From the NCBI GenBank assembly GCA_958295685.1, contig OY282365.1, positions 558,001-622,000 of the forward strand: 64,000 bases of DNA. Direction: 5' to 3'. The notes beneath the pieces are model-generated. The model saw only the letters and a program-made list of their open reading frames with translations, was not told where the DNA came from and searched no databases. Both the position numbers and the translations under genes were made by a program. Shown here piece by piece: positions 23,649-32,082 of this stretch; positions within the stretch are counted from its first letter, which is position 1; every line of letters begins with the position of its first letter. The stretch comes from an uncultured Dehalococcoidia bacterium. Lineage in GTDB: Bacteria > Chloroflexota > Dehalococcoidia > Lucifugimonadales > CATQGZ01.

Positions 23649-26600
23649 TTATTCAGAGGTATCCCTTAGCGTGCAGGCGAGCTCGCGGTAGCGGCAGAGC
23701 GCGTTCGCGAGCTGCATCTGACGCGGCGTCCTGCACTCCGTCTCGAAGAGACGCGGGCTGGCCACGAGTATGGTTGTGCATCGCGCCCTCGACGTGGCGA
23801 CGTTCAGCCGATTTAGGCTGAACAGGAACTCCATGCCGCGAGGCGCCTCCTCCGCCGATGACGTCGCCATCGAATAGATGACGACGGGGGCCTCCTGGCC
23901 CTGGAACCTGTCCACCGAGCCGACGCGGGCGCTTCTCGGCAGCCTCCTGCCAATCTCCGCCAGGTGCGCGTTGTACGGCACTACCACCAGGACGTCCTCG
24001 TTCGTGAGGGTCTTCCGCTCTCCCGACATGTCCGTCCAAGAGACGCCGCCGGAGGTCAGCATCGAGTGCAGTTCGGCCACCCGGTCGGCCTCCTCGCCTG
24101 ACGAGTTCTGGTTTCCTTCGTGCTCGACCGGCGCGAACCACAGCCCCGCACCGTCCACGTAGTCGGTCCCGGCAAGGGCCTGGCGGTCGAGGCCCTGCCG
24201 CGAGCGCAACCTTCCTTCATAGAAGAGCTCGGACGTGAAGCGGCAGATCGTCGGATGCAGCCTCCAGGTCTCGCCGATGAAGAGGCCCTGATCGTCGGGA
24301 ATGACCTTGCGGCCTTCGAGGAGGTGCTCCAGGGCCGAGGCGTCAGCGCCCTCAGGGTGGCTCCCCTGCTGCGGCTGTTCGAGTTGCTGCGGGTCGCCTA
24401 GGAGGACGACGCTCTTGGCCGACGAAGCGATAGCGAGAACGTTCGCGAGCGACATCTGGCCCGCTTCGTCGACGAAGAGCACGTCTACGGACTCGAAGAA
24501 CTCCGGCCGCGACCATAGCCACGCCGACCCGGCGGCGACTTGGGCCTCGCCTTTGTCGAGCGCGTCATACACATCGCCATTGCTGTCGGTCTCTCTGATC
24601 GGCCCGTCCTCGGAGTTGTCGGCCTTGCCGCTCACCTTCTGGATGCATCGGATGTCGAGCCCCTCTTCGGCTGCGGCTGCGGCCGCAGCGTCCAGCAGGT
24701 TGCGGATCACCTTGTGGCTGTTGGCGGTGATCCCAACCCTCTTCCCTGCCCTGACCAGCTCGCAGACCATGCGCGCGCCTGTGTAGGTCTTGCCGGTTCC
24801 GGGAGGGCCTTGTATGGCGAGAAGTCCGTCGTCCAGTTGCAGAACGAGCCGCCTCGCGGCATCCAGCACGCTCTCGCCCTCTGCCAGAAGGGGCCGCCCG
24901 GTCTTCGGCGTATGCGAAAGCCGGGGCGCCCGCCTCATCAGTAGGTCACGCCCGGCGCGGCGCGCGCCCGGCGCGTCCATCCCGTGCTCCGCGACCCACT
25001 CTCCCAGGGACAACAGAGCCTCTGAGAGCGTATCCGTGTTGATCGGCTCGTTGAACGTGAAGACCGCCGTCGGATGACGCTCCTCGGCGTCCCTCCGCTT
25101 CTTGACGACGATCGTTCGCCCGGCCTGGTCTATCTCGGCCACAGTCCCGATCCTGTCTCCGCCGATCTGCCTGAGGGAGTCGCCACTTACGACGGCGGTC
25201 TCCTGCGCGGGGTACTCGTAGCGGTGTATGGCGGTTCGGCCGCTTCCTTCCACACTCTCGACGAAGCGGAGTCCGGATATCCCGGCCCGCTCGTCGAGCA
25301 GCGCTTCCTCGTCCAGGTCCTGCAGGTGGAAGTACTCCCACCACACGGACTTTGCTTCGCGCCGGTGCCAGTCTAGGACGTGTGCGAGCAGCCAGCACGC
25401 CTGATGCTCGTCCGAGCGGTCCTCCTGTTCGGGGGGCACGTCTTCGAGCAGGCGTTCCATCAGGGCGTTCACCCGTTCCTGCCGCTCGCTCACTTTCTCG
25501 TTCGGCTCGCCCTCCTGAGGATCGGGCCGCCGTATGTCCTCCCCTTGGCCTGTGAGCTCTGCCCTCAGCCCCTCCAGCCAGTCGCGGAGCCTGAGCGTCG
25601 AGACGCAGTCGTCCCTGTTGTACTCCTGCACGACGTTCAGCATCTCGTCCGTCACTTCCTGCGGGCGGTTGGCCTCCAGAAGGATCTCCATCTTGTGGCG
25701 CCTGTCGTTCGCCGTGCGCAGATCGACATCCCGTGTAAGGCCATAGAACTGCTCCAGATCCTTGATCGAGTAGCGCTCCACGCTCGCGCGCACCGCCTGC
25801 CGGGTCACGGCGTGGAGGTCGACGAAGAGCCCCGCGCGGAGCATCCGGTCGATCTCGTCCTCTCGGGTGGCATACCGGCCCATGAGCCGCTTGAGCGCGC
25901 CCGGCTCGTAGGGGGCGAAGTGATAGACGTGCATATCGGGAATGGCGGCCCACCGGTCTGTGATCTCATCGACGAAGGCTTCGAAGGTCGCCTTCTCTCC
26001 GGCCCTGAAGCTCGACCGGGCTTCGGCGTCGAACGCCCAGCGTGAGCGGTAGTCCGGCCGGCCGGTCTCGTCGAGCACAACCCAGCCGAACAGATACTCA
26101 AAGCCCTGCGTCCCGACGAACGAGTCGCCCTCTATGTCGAAGAAGACATCGCCCGGCGACGGTTTGGGCAGGCGCGCCAAGCCGCGTTCTGGTTCGCGTG
26201 GCAGGAGCTCGTGGCAGGGGCTGTTCCTGCGGCGCCCTTCGAGCTGTACGCGGGCCTGCTCGCGGGCGTGGGTGTAGCTCTCGCCGGAGCCGCGCTTCGG
26301 GCGCCTCAGCGGCAGCGGCTCATTGGCGAAGGCCTCCAGCGTCCTCACGCCCCAGCTCTGTATCTCGCGCTGCTGGGACGTGGACAGGCCCGCGATGAAC
26401 GACAGGTGGTCGTCGCGGCGGCGTCTCCTGTTGCACTCGGGCCACCATCGGCAGATGTCGCACTGCGGCACAGGCTCAGGGTAGGTTTCAGGCCCCTGCC
26501 CGGCGATGCCGCTGGCGACCGCGCTCTCCAGCCGCCTGCGGATCAGCCGGTAGTAGGCCAGGTAGTCGTGAACCCGGAACTTCCCCTCCGCGAATGGCTC

Positions 26601-27131
26601 CTCGTCCCTGATACCGGGGGAGACGACGTACATGTACTCAGGCGGCTGGCCCTGGATACCCGCGACGATGTCCGAGTACAGGCAGAGCTGGAGGATCGTC
26701 CCCGCGCGAGTTTCCCTCGCCAGCTTCGTGTCCACGACTTCGTAGGCCCAGTCCCCAAGATCGCTGGGGCTCGGCGTCCTGCGAAGTATGTCGGCCCGTC
26801 CCATCCAGCGGCCGCGACTCAGGGGAGCTTGGACGATGATGTCCGCGCCCTTCCGCATGGCGATCTCGGTGTCGGAAACGGAGCCGCCGTTCTGGAACGA
26901 GACCACTTCAAGGCCGGGGCTGCTCCCGACTAGATGGTCGATATACGCCTCCTCGTGCTGAAAGCCGCGCTCCTGCAGCGCCTTCAGCATCTCCGCGTCG
27001 GAATCGTACATGAACGGCGCTTTGGCCTTGCCCAGCTTGACGTCGAGATCAAGCATGGTGAGATGCCGGCACCCCAGGTGATTCGCGAGGTCGCTGGCAG
27101 TCAATAGAATCTGGTCAGATTTTGTGTGCAA
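23649..27131 (-). CDS. RecB-like nuclease / RNase H-like / SF1 helicase fusion (TM0106-type)
   Basis: About 1160 residues. The N-terminal PD-(D/E)XK RecB/Cas4-type nuclease has GRADILRR, YEVVDTKLA (the D-x-K motif), QLCLYSDIV and a CDICRWWPEC cysteine cluster that could hold Fe-S. A central RNase H/DnaQ-like exonuclease shows VFFDIEGDSF and YNRDDCVSTLRL. The C-terminal Dna2/UPF1-type SF1 helicase has GPPGTGKT, VLFVDEAGQ, VLLGDPQQL and SVDRFQGQEA. TTG at 27131 is preferred: GAGGTGG stands upstream and it avoids the overlap with hisB that a longer reading would need. It trails the his operon. Likely roles are DNA repair or defence. Confidence 0.85.
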   Translation of the reverse strand: MHTKSDQILLTASDLANHLGCRHLTMLDLDVKLGKAKAPFMYDSDAEMLKALQERGFQHEEAYIDHLVGSSPGLEVVSFQNGGSVSDTEIAMRKGADIIVQAPLSRGRWMGRADILRRTPSPSDLGDWAYEVVDTKLARETRAGTILQLCLYSDIVAGIQGQPPEYMYVVSPGIRDEEPFAEGKFRVHDYLAYYRLIRRRLESAVASGIAGQGPETYPEPVPQCDICRWWPECNRRRRRDDHLSFIAGLSTSQQREIQSWGVRTLEAFANEPLPLRRPKRGSGESYTHAREQARVQLEGRRRNSPCHELLPREPERGLARLPKPSPGDVFFDIEGDSFVGTQGFEYLFGWVVLDETGRPDYRSRWAFDAEARSSFRAGEKATFEAFVDEITDRWAAIPDMHVYHFAPYEPGALKRLMGRYATREDEIDRMLRAGLFVDLHAVTRQAVRASVERYSIKDLEQFYGLTRDVDLRTANDRRHKMEILLEANRPQEVTDEMLNVVQEYNRDDCVSTLRLRDWLEGLRAELTGQGEDIRRPDPQEGEPNEKVSERQERVNALMERLLEDVPPEQEDRSDEHQACWLLAHVLDWHRREAKSVWWEYFHLQDLDEEALLDERAGISGLRFVESVEGSGRTAIHRYEYPAQETAVVSGDSLRQIGGDRIGTVAEIDQAGRTIVVKKRRDAEERHPTAVFTFNEPINTDTLSEALLSLGEWVAEHGMDAPGARRAGRDLLMRRAPRLSHTPKTGRPLLAEGESVLDAARRLVLQLDDGLLAIQGPPGTGKTYTGARMVCELVRAGKRVGITANSHKVIRNLLDAAAAAAAEEGLDIRCIQKVSGKADNSEDGPIRETDSNGDVYDALDKGEAQVAAGSAWLWSRPEFFESVDVLFVDEAGQMSLANVLAIASSAKSVVLLGDPQQLEQPQQGSHPEGADASALEHLLEGRKVIPDDQGLFIGETWRLHPTICRFTSELFYEGRLRSRQGLDRQALAGTDYVDGAGLWFAPVEHEGNQNSSGEEADRVAELHSMLTSGGVSWTDMSGERKTLTNEDVLVVVPYNAHLAEIGRRLPRSARVGSVDRFQGQEAPVVIYSMATSSAEEAPRGMEFLFSLNRLNVATSRARCTTILVASPRLFETECRTPRQMQLANALCRYRELACTLRDTSE

Positions 27132-27217
27132 TGTTGCTTTACCCACCTCGCTAGGAATGCCTGAATCGCCCGCGGAACCGTGCTGCGGCGTGTGAGACGG
27201 TTCGGCCTGCAGCGCTT

Positions 27218-27814
27218 TTACCCTATGGCGCCTTTGGTGCTGGGCGTCTCCCCGCACAGCCTCTCGTCGATGGTCAGCGCGGCCCTCATCGCCCTTGCCA
27301 AGCTCTTGAACACCGCCTCCGCCGAGTGGTGGTTGTTCGTACCCGCGATCAGGCGGACGTGGAGGTTGAAGCGGCCCTCGCGCGACAGCGTGTCTAGGAA
27401 GTGCCTCAGCAGGTCTGCCGACAGGCCACCCAAGTCGCTGTCGGTCATCGGCATGTCTATGACGGCGTAGCCGCGGCCGCCGAAGTCCACCACGCTAAGC
27501 GCTAGGGCCTCGTCCAGCGGAACGTAGGCGTGCGCCATCCGCGTGATGCCGTCCGCGCCGCCGACGGCCTCCTGAAGTGCCCTGCCGACGACTATCCCCA
27601 CGTCCTCGACCGTGTGATGGAGCCCGACGTCGGTATCCCCGCTGGCAGAGACCGTCAGATCGATCAGCCCGTGCCGGGACAGCTGGGCGAGCATGTGATC
27701 GAACATGCCGCTGCCCGTGTCGATCCGGTGACGGCCACGGCCATCCAGGTTCAACTCCACCGATACCCTGGTCTCACTCGTCTCCCTGCTCAGCTTGACG
27801 GCGCGATTCTTCAT
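27218..27814 (-). CDS. hisB: Imidazoleglycerol-phosphate dehydratase
   Basis: HisB removes water from imidazoleglycerol phosphate in histidine synthesis. The 198-residue monofunctional enzyme has the manganese-binding His-rich segments FDHMLAQLSRHG, HHTVEDVGIVVG, and AGTNNHHSAEAVFK. ATG at 27814 gives the normal N terminus; an upstream extension does not resemble HisB. It is the last recognisable his gene in the leftward operon, 78 bases after hisC. Confidence 0.96.
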   Translation of the reverse strand: MKNRAVKLSRETSETRVSVELNLDGRGRHRIDTGSGMFDHMLAQLSRHGLIDLTVSASGDTDVGLHHTVEDVGIVVGRALQEAVGGADGITRMAHAYVPLDEALALSVVDFGGRGYAVIDMPMTDSDLGGLSADLLRHFLDTLSREGRFNLHVRLIAGTNNHHSAEAVFKSLARAMRAALTIDERLCGETPSTKGAIG

Positions 27815-27892
27815 GTCTGCACACCCCAACCTTAGCGTAATGTCACCATTCTGTCCCATCCACGAGGGACAGGATGCTCCGGTTCCTTCCGG

Positions 27893-28978
27893 TCAGACCA
27901 GCCCGTCGAGGGCTTCGAGGAAGGCGTCGCTGTCCGACGGCGCCCCGACCGCGACCCGGAAGCAGTCCGCGAGTCTCGGAGAGTCGAACATGCGCACGAA
28001 GACCCCTTTGCCCGCCAGGTCCTCGTAGACCTCCCCGGCGGTTCCGGGGGCCACTTGGCACAGCACGAAGTTGCCGTGCGACGGCGTCGGAGTCACGCCG
28101 GGCATGGCGCTGAGCGCCGAGAACAGACGCTCCCGCTCCGCCACGATCTTTCCGACGTTCGCGAGCAGCGCCGGGGCATCGGCCAGGGACGCGCTCGCGG
28201 CCGCCTCTGCCGCGACGTTCACGTTGTACGGCTGCTTGATGTCCATCAGCCGCCGCGCTATCCCGCTGCTCATTATGCCGTAGCCGAACCTCAGCCCGGC
28301 GATCCCGGCCCACTTGCTCAGAGTCCGCAGAACCACGAGGTTGTCGTGATTCGGGACGAGCCCGGCGACCGTCCTGCCGCAGAACTCGAAGTACGCCTCG
28401 TCCACGACGACCACGCGGCCGGTCTCCAGAAGCTCCAGCACCTCACGCTCTCCGGTGACGTTGCCCGTCGGATTGTTCGGCGAGGTGATGAAGATGACCT
28501 TGGTTTTGTCGTCGATGGCGTGCTTCACCGCGGCGGCGTCCACGTCAAAGAGATCGTCTCTTGGCACCATGGCTATCTCCGCGTCGGAGACCCTGGCGAG
28601 GAAGGCGTACATGGCGAAGGTCGGGTCGCAGTCCACGATCCGGTCACCGGGCGAAACGAAGAGTCTGAACACCAGGTCGATGAGTTCGTCCGCGCCCGCT
28701 CCCGCGATCAGGTGCTCGGGCCCGATCTCGGTGTACTCGCTGAGCGACTCGCGGATCGACCGCTGGAGCGGGTCGGGGTAGACGTGGAGCGGCACCGCGG
28801 CCACCGCCTCCCTGGCCCTCGGAGACGGCCCGTAGGGGTTCTCGTTGCCGTTAAGCTTGACGATCCGGTCGGTCGGAATCCCGGCGCGCCGGGCGAGCAC
28901 CTCCGGCGGGTCCATCGACCCGTACGTACGCACTTCTGCGAGGTGCGGCCTGACCAGCCTATCGATGTCCGTCATCAC
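27893..28978 (-). CDS. hisC: Histidinol-phosphate aminotransferase
   Basis: HisC transfers an amino group to imidazole acetol phosphate. The 361-residue PLP enzyme has KLNGNENPYGPSP, FITSPNNPTGNV, VVVDEAYFEF and RTLSKWAGIAGLRFGYG (PLP lysine near 226). Start at 28978 overlaps the end of hisD by 4 bases, indicating translational coupling; two adjacent start codons (MM) are possible. Length is normal. Confidence 0.94.
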   Translation of the reverse strand: MMTDIDRLVRPHLAEVRTYGSMDPPEVLARRAGIPTDRIVKLNGNENPYGPSPRAREAVAAVPLHVYPDPLQRSIRESLSEYTEIGPEHLIAGAGADELIDLVFRLFVSPGDRIVDCDPTFAMYAFLARVSDAEIAMVPRDDLFDVDAAAVKHAIDDKTKVIFITSPNNPTGNVTGEREVLELLETGRVVVVDEAYFEFCGRTVAGLVPNHDNLVVLRTLSKWAGIAGLRFGYGIMSSGIARRLMDIKQPYNVNVAAEAAASASLADAPALLANVGKIVAERERLFSALSAMPGVTPTPSHGNFVLCQVAPGTAGEVYEDLAGKGVFVRMFDSPRLADCFRVAVGAPSDSDAFLEALDGLV

Positions 28979-30342
28979 GCTCCTGCGCTTCCCTGTCGGC
29001 TCCCTCGCTGCGGTCGTTGCAGCAACTCGTCGCGGACCTCAGCTGCCTCGGCGTGGCCAGTCAGACCTTCCGCGCGGGCGATCAGCGAGGCTGCCCTGCC
29101 GAGCTCCTTCGAGACCGCCTCGTCCACCGCCACTACCGGACTGAGCTTCACGAAGGAGTGAACCCCGATCCCCGAGCTGAATCTCGCCGTTCCACCCGTC
29201 GGCATGACGTGGCTTGGCCCAGCCACATAGTCGCCCAGCACCTCGTGGGAGAACTCCCCGAGGAACACGGCCCCGGCGTTCCTGATCCTCCCCAGATGCG
29301 CACGAGGCCCGGCGACCGCCAGCGACACGTGCTCGGGCGCGAACTCGTTGGAGAGGTCGAACGCCTCGTCGAGGCTGTCGACTATGGCGGCCACACCCCT
29401 GCCCCGTATAGCCTCGCCTGCTATCTTCCTCCTGTCCAGGCGTCCGATCCTGGTCCCGATCTCTCGAATCACCGTGTCCGCCAGCTTCTCAGAGGTGGTG
29501 ATGAGGACGGGGGCCGCCAACTCGTCGTGCTCAGCCTGGGCGAGCAGGTCCACGGCGCACAGAGTCGGGTTCGACGACTCGTCCGCTATTATCACGGTCT
29601 CGGTCGGCCCGTACAGGCCGTCTATGCCCACGTCCCCGTACACCATTTTCTTGGCCAGCGTGACGAAGACGTTGCCCGGACCGCATATCATGTCCATCTT
29701 CGGAACCGTCTCCGTCCCGTATGCCATCGCCGCGACGGCTTGGGCTCCGCCGATGCCGAACACCCTGTCCACGCCGGCCTCGGCCGCCGCCGCGAGCGTC
29801 ACCGGGCTCGGAGCGCCACCGTCGCCGGCTGGCGTACACATCACGATCTCGCCGACGCCGGCCACCCTGGCCGGAACTGCGGCCATCAGCACGGTAGAGG
29901 GGTATCTGGCCGTCCCGCCCGGCACGTAGACGCCGACCCGCTCCACCGGGTTTACCGTCTGTCCGTACCCTTCGGCCTCGTCGTACCAGCCACACGGCGC
30001 GCTCGCCTCGTGGAAGCGGCGGACGCGGCCGGCGGCCACCGTCAGGGCGTCGACGACCTCTGCCGGCACGCTGCCGCGCGCGGCAGCGATGTCCGCCCGC
30101 GAGACCTCGGCGCAGCCGGCATCCGAGCCGTCGAGCCTGGCCGTTATATCCCTGACGGCGGCGTCTCCTCTATTGCGGACATCGGCGACGATCAGTTCCA
30201 CGGCCTCGGCCGCGCTCAGGCCCGTCTCCCGGCCGAGAGCCTCCGCGGTCCGTTCGAGGACCTCCGGCGGCGCGTCGAGGTCCAGCCCTCTCTTGCTGCA
30301 CAGTACCTGCCTCGCGGCCTCGATTCCTCTGACGACCCTCAT
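28975..30342 (-). CDS. hisD: Histidinol dehydrogenase
   Basis: HisD performs the last two oxidations to histidine with NAD and zinc. The 455-residue protein has YVPGGTARYPSTVLM, GPGNVFVTLAKK, ADESSNPTLCAVDLLAQAEHDELA (zinc-site Gln and His), and VHSFVKLSPV near the C terminus. The ATG at 30342 overlaps the stop of the zinc PLC-like gene by four bases (ATGA), and its own stop overlaps hisC. Confidence 0.96.
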   Translation of the reverse strand: MRVVRGIEAARQVLCSKRGLDLDAPPEVLERTAEALGRETGLSAAEAVELIVADVRNRGDAAVRDITARLDGSDAGCAEVSRADIAAARGSVPAEVVDALTVAAGRVRRFHEASAPCGWYDEAEGYGQTVNPVERVGVYVPGGTARYPSTVLMAAVPARVAGVGEIVMCTPAGDGGAPSPVTLAAAAEAGVDRVFGIGGAQAVAAMAYGTETVPKMDMICGPGNVFVTLAKKMVYGDVGIDGLYGPTETVIIADESSNPTLCAVDLLAQAEHDELAAPVLITTSEKLADTVIREIGTRIGRLDRRKIAGEAIRGRGVAAIVDSLDEAFDLSNEFAPEHVSLAVAGPRAHLGRIRNAGAVFLGEFSHEVLGDYVAGPSHVMPTGGTARFSSGIGVHSFVKLSPVVAVDEAVSKELGRAASLIARAEGLTGHAEAAEVRDELLQRPQRGSRQGSAGA

Positions 30343-31085
30343 GCGAGGAACCTGCCAAGCTCACGCGCGAGCGTGTCCAGCGTTCGTCGTCGGTACAGCT
30401 CGACGTTCTCCATGGGGACGCGCTCGTAGACGGCGTCGAGGCTGCGGGGCAGCCCGGACAGGAAGCTCTCCGCTGCCGCGTGCGCAGGGTGAGAGGCGTC
30501 TCCGCGTGCGACCCTGTTGGCCATGAAGCGCAGGCGGTCCCATGAGAAACCCCTGTCTGCCATCTTCAGAACCCATTCCAGCCACTCCTCAAGGGTGGCG
30601 CTGTCTATGAAGCCGACCTCGACGCCGTCGGCCGCGCCCGTCAGCGCGCCCGCCGCGGCCTCGAAAGCTGGCCAGGAGCGCCTGTCCATATCCATCTGTA
30701 CGGCCCTGTCCATCACGTTCGCCGACGCCTCATCGGCGAACGTGCGGCGGTTGCCGAAGTGCGGCCGGTACATGTATCGAATCCAGACCTCGTCGGAGAT
30801 GATGTGTGTGATGTATCCGGCCACGAACGCCCGTGTTCGATCGCAGCGCTCCGTGACGGACTTAAGGCCCGGATGAGCCCTGAAGAGGCCGCTCACTCCG
30901 GCCCCTACCCTGTCGAAGTCGAGCGGGGCGAAGTGGTACTCCTCCCGGCTGCGGCGGGTGATGGCTCTTATGTCCGGGGAGGTCGATCCCAGGAGAAAGT
31001 GCCCCATGTTCGCCGACACCACGGGGTCGCCGAGGGTCTCGGCGGCTCGGCAGGCCAGGTCTATGTGCGACGCCAGGTTCGGCAC
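30339..31085 (-). CDS. Zinc-dependent phospholipase C-like protein inside the his operon
   Basis: The 248-residue protein begins VPNLASHIDLACRAAETLGD and contains GHFLLGSTSPDI and VAGYITHIISDEVW, the His/Asp pattern of the Zn_dep_PLPC family. No signal peptide is visible, so a cytosolic role is likely. GTG at 31085 starts 4 bases after the hisG stop, and the end overlaps the hisD ATG, so it is part of the operon. A longer in-frame reading from 31172 would overlap hisG by over 80 bases and is less likely. What it does in histidine synthesis, if anything, is unknown. Confidence 0.8.
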   Translation of the reverse strand: MPNLASHIDLACRAAETLGDPVVSANMGHFLLGSTSPDIRAITRRSREEYHFAPLDFDRVGAGVSGLFRAHPGLKSVTERCDRTRAFVAGYITHIISDEVWIRYMYRPHFGNRRTFADEASANVMDRAVQMDMDRRSWPAFEAAAGALTGAADGVEVGFIDSATLEEWLEWVLKMADRGFSWDRLRFMANRVARGDASHPAHAAAESFLSGLPRSLDAVYERVPMENVELYRRRTLDTLARELGRFLA

Positions 31086-31089
31086 GCCG

Positions 31090-32082
31090 CTAGACCAGAC
31101 GGCCCTGGGCGGCGCTCTCGGACTGGAACACGTAGCTTGGCTGCGAGACCGTGACGCTGTCCCCGCCGACACGTCGGAGCTGGTCGACGGCCGCGATCAG
31201 ACTGCGCTTCTCCACGATCACGGTCACGGCGAACCACTCGCCGCCGTCCTCCTCTCCCGTGTACACCCTCGATATGGTCGGCCCCCTCAACCCTGAGATG
31301 TGGGTGTGCTCCAGCACGTATCGTGCCAGGGCCTCCGGCGTTTTGCCGCGCATGTTGGCGGTGACGCTGTAGAACCCCCGCGAGCGGAGATGGGCCTCCA
31401 TCATCTCTACGCACACGCGGGCGAGGTCGAGCTTCCCCTGGTCCGACGCCAGCGCTTCCCTGTTGCCGATCAGGCAGGCCTCCGAGGACATGATCGTGCC
31501 GCCGCTGATCGGCTTCAGCCTGTTCTCACGCATCGTGACACCGCTCGACGACAGGTCGGCGATCATGTCCGCGTACCCCATCGCCGGAGCGGCCTCCAGT
31601 GTGCCGCTGGACTGGACGAGCGAGAAGTAGCTGACCTCGTTGGCGAGCAGGAACCGCCCCACCAAGCGGGGATACTTGGTGACCACCCGCAGGTCCTGAC
31701 TCTGGCCGCGGAACTCCAGCGCCAGGTCGGCCAGGTCGGCGAGAGAGGTCACGTCGATCCAGACGTCGGGCACACCCAGCACCAGCTCACAGTGGCCGTA
31801 GCCCAGAGCCTCGATCACAATCCTGGCCGCCCCACCGTCCCGGCGTGTTTCAAAGAACCGGTCGCGCCCCACGATCCCCATGTCGGCGCTTCCCTCCTCG
31901 ACCTTGAGCGTGATGTCCGCGCCCCGCTGGAAGAGGGCCGACACTCCCGGCAGCGCGGGTATCTCGGCCGTGTACCGGCGGGAGTTGCTCCGCTCTATCC
32001 CTATCCCACAGGCGCTCAGGAACACGAGCGTGGGGTCGTGGAGCGCTCCGTCGCTGGGCACGGCCAGTTTTAGGATGCTCAT
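31090..32082 (-). CDS. hisG: ATP phosphoribosyltransferase, long form
   Basis: HisG joins ATP and PRPP, the first and feedback-controlled step of histidine synthesis. The 330-residue protein contains the two-lobed catalytic domain (GVSALFQRGADITLKVEEGSA region; the PRPP segment reads IADLSSSGVTMREN) and a C-terminal ACT-like regulatory domain (about 235-310, ending VSQPSYVFQ), which marks the long form. Long HisG normally works without HisZ, yet a HisZ-like gene lies directly upstream and overlaps it by ATGA. Start is ATG at 32082. Confidence 0.93.
   Translation of the reverse strand: MSILKLAVPSDGALHDPTLVFLSACGIGIERSNSRRYTAEIPALPGVSALFQRGADITLKVEEGSADMGIVGRDRFFETRRDGGAARIVIEALGYGHCELVLGVPDVWIDVTSLADLADLALEFRGQSQDLRVVTKYPRLVGRFLLANEVSYFSLVQSSGTLEAAPAMGYADMIADLSSSGVTMRENRLKPISGGTIMSSEACLIGNREALASDQGKLDLARVCVEMMEAHLRSRGFYSVTANMRGKTPEALARYVLEHTHISGLRGPTISRVYTGEEDGGEWFAVTVIVEKRSLIAAVDQLRRVGGDSVTVSQPSYVFQSESAAQGRLV

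Noticed and set aside
31086..31172. Longer start for the zinc PLC-like gene
   Set aside because: It would overlap hisG by 83 bases; GTG 31085 gives the family-like N terminus.
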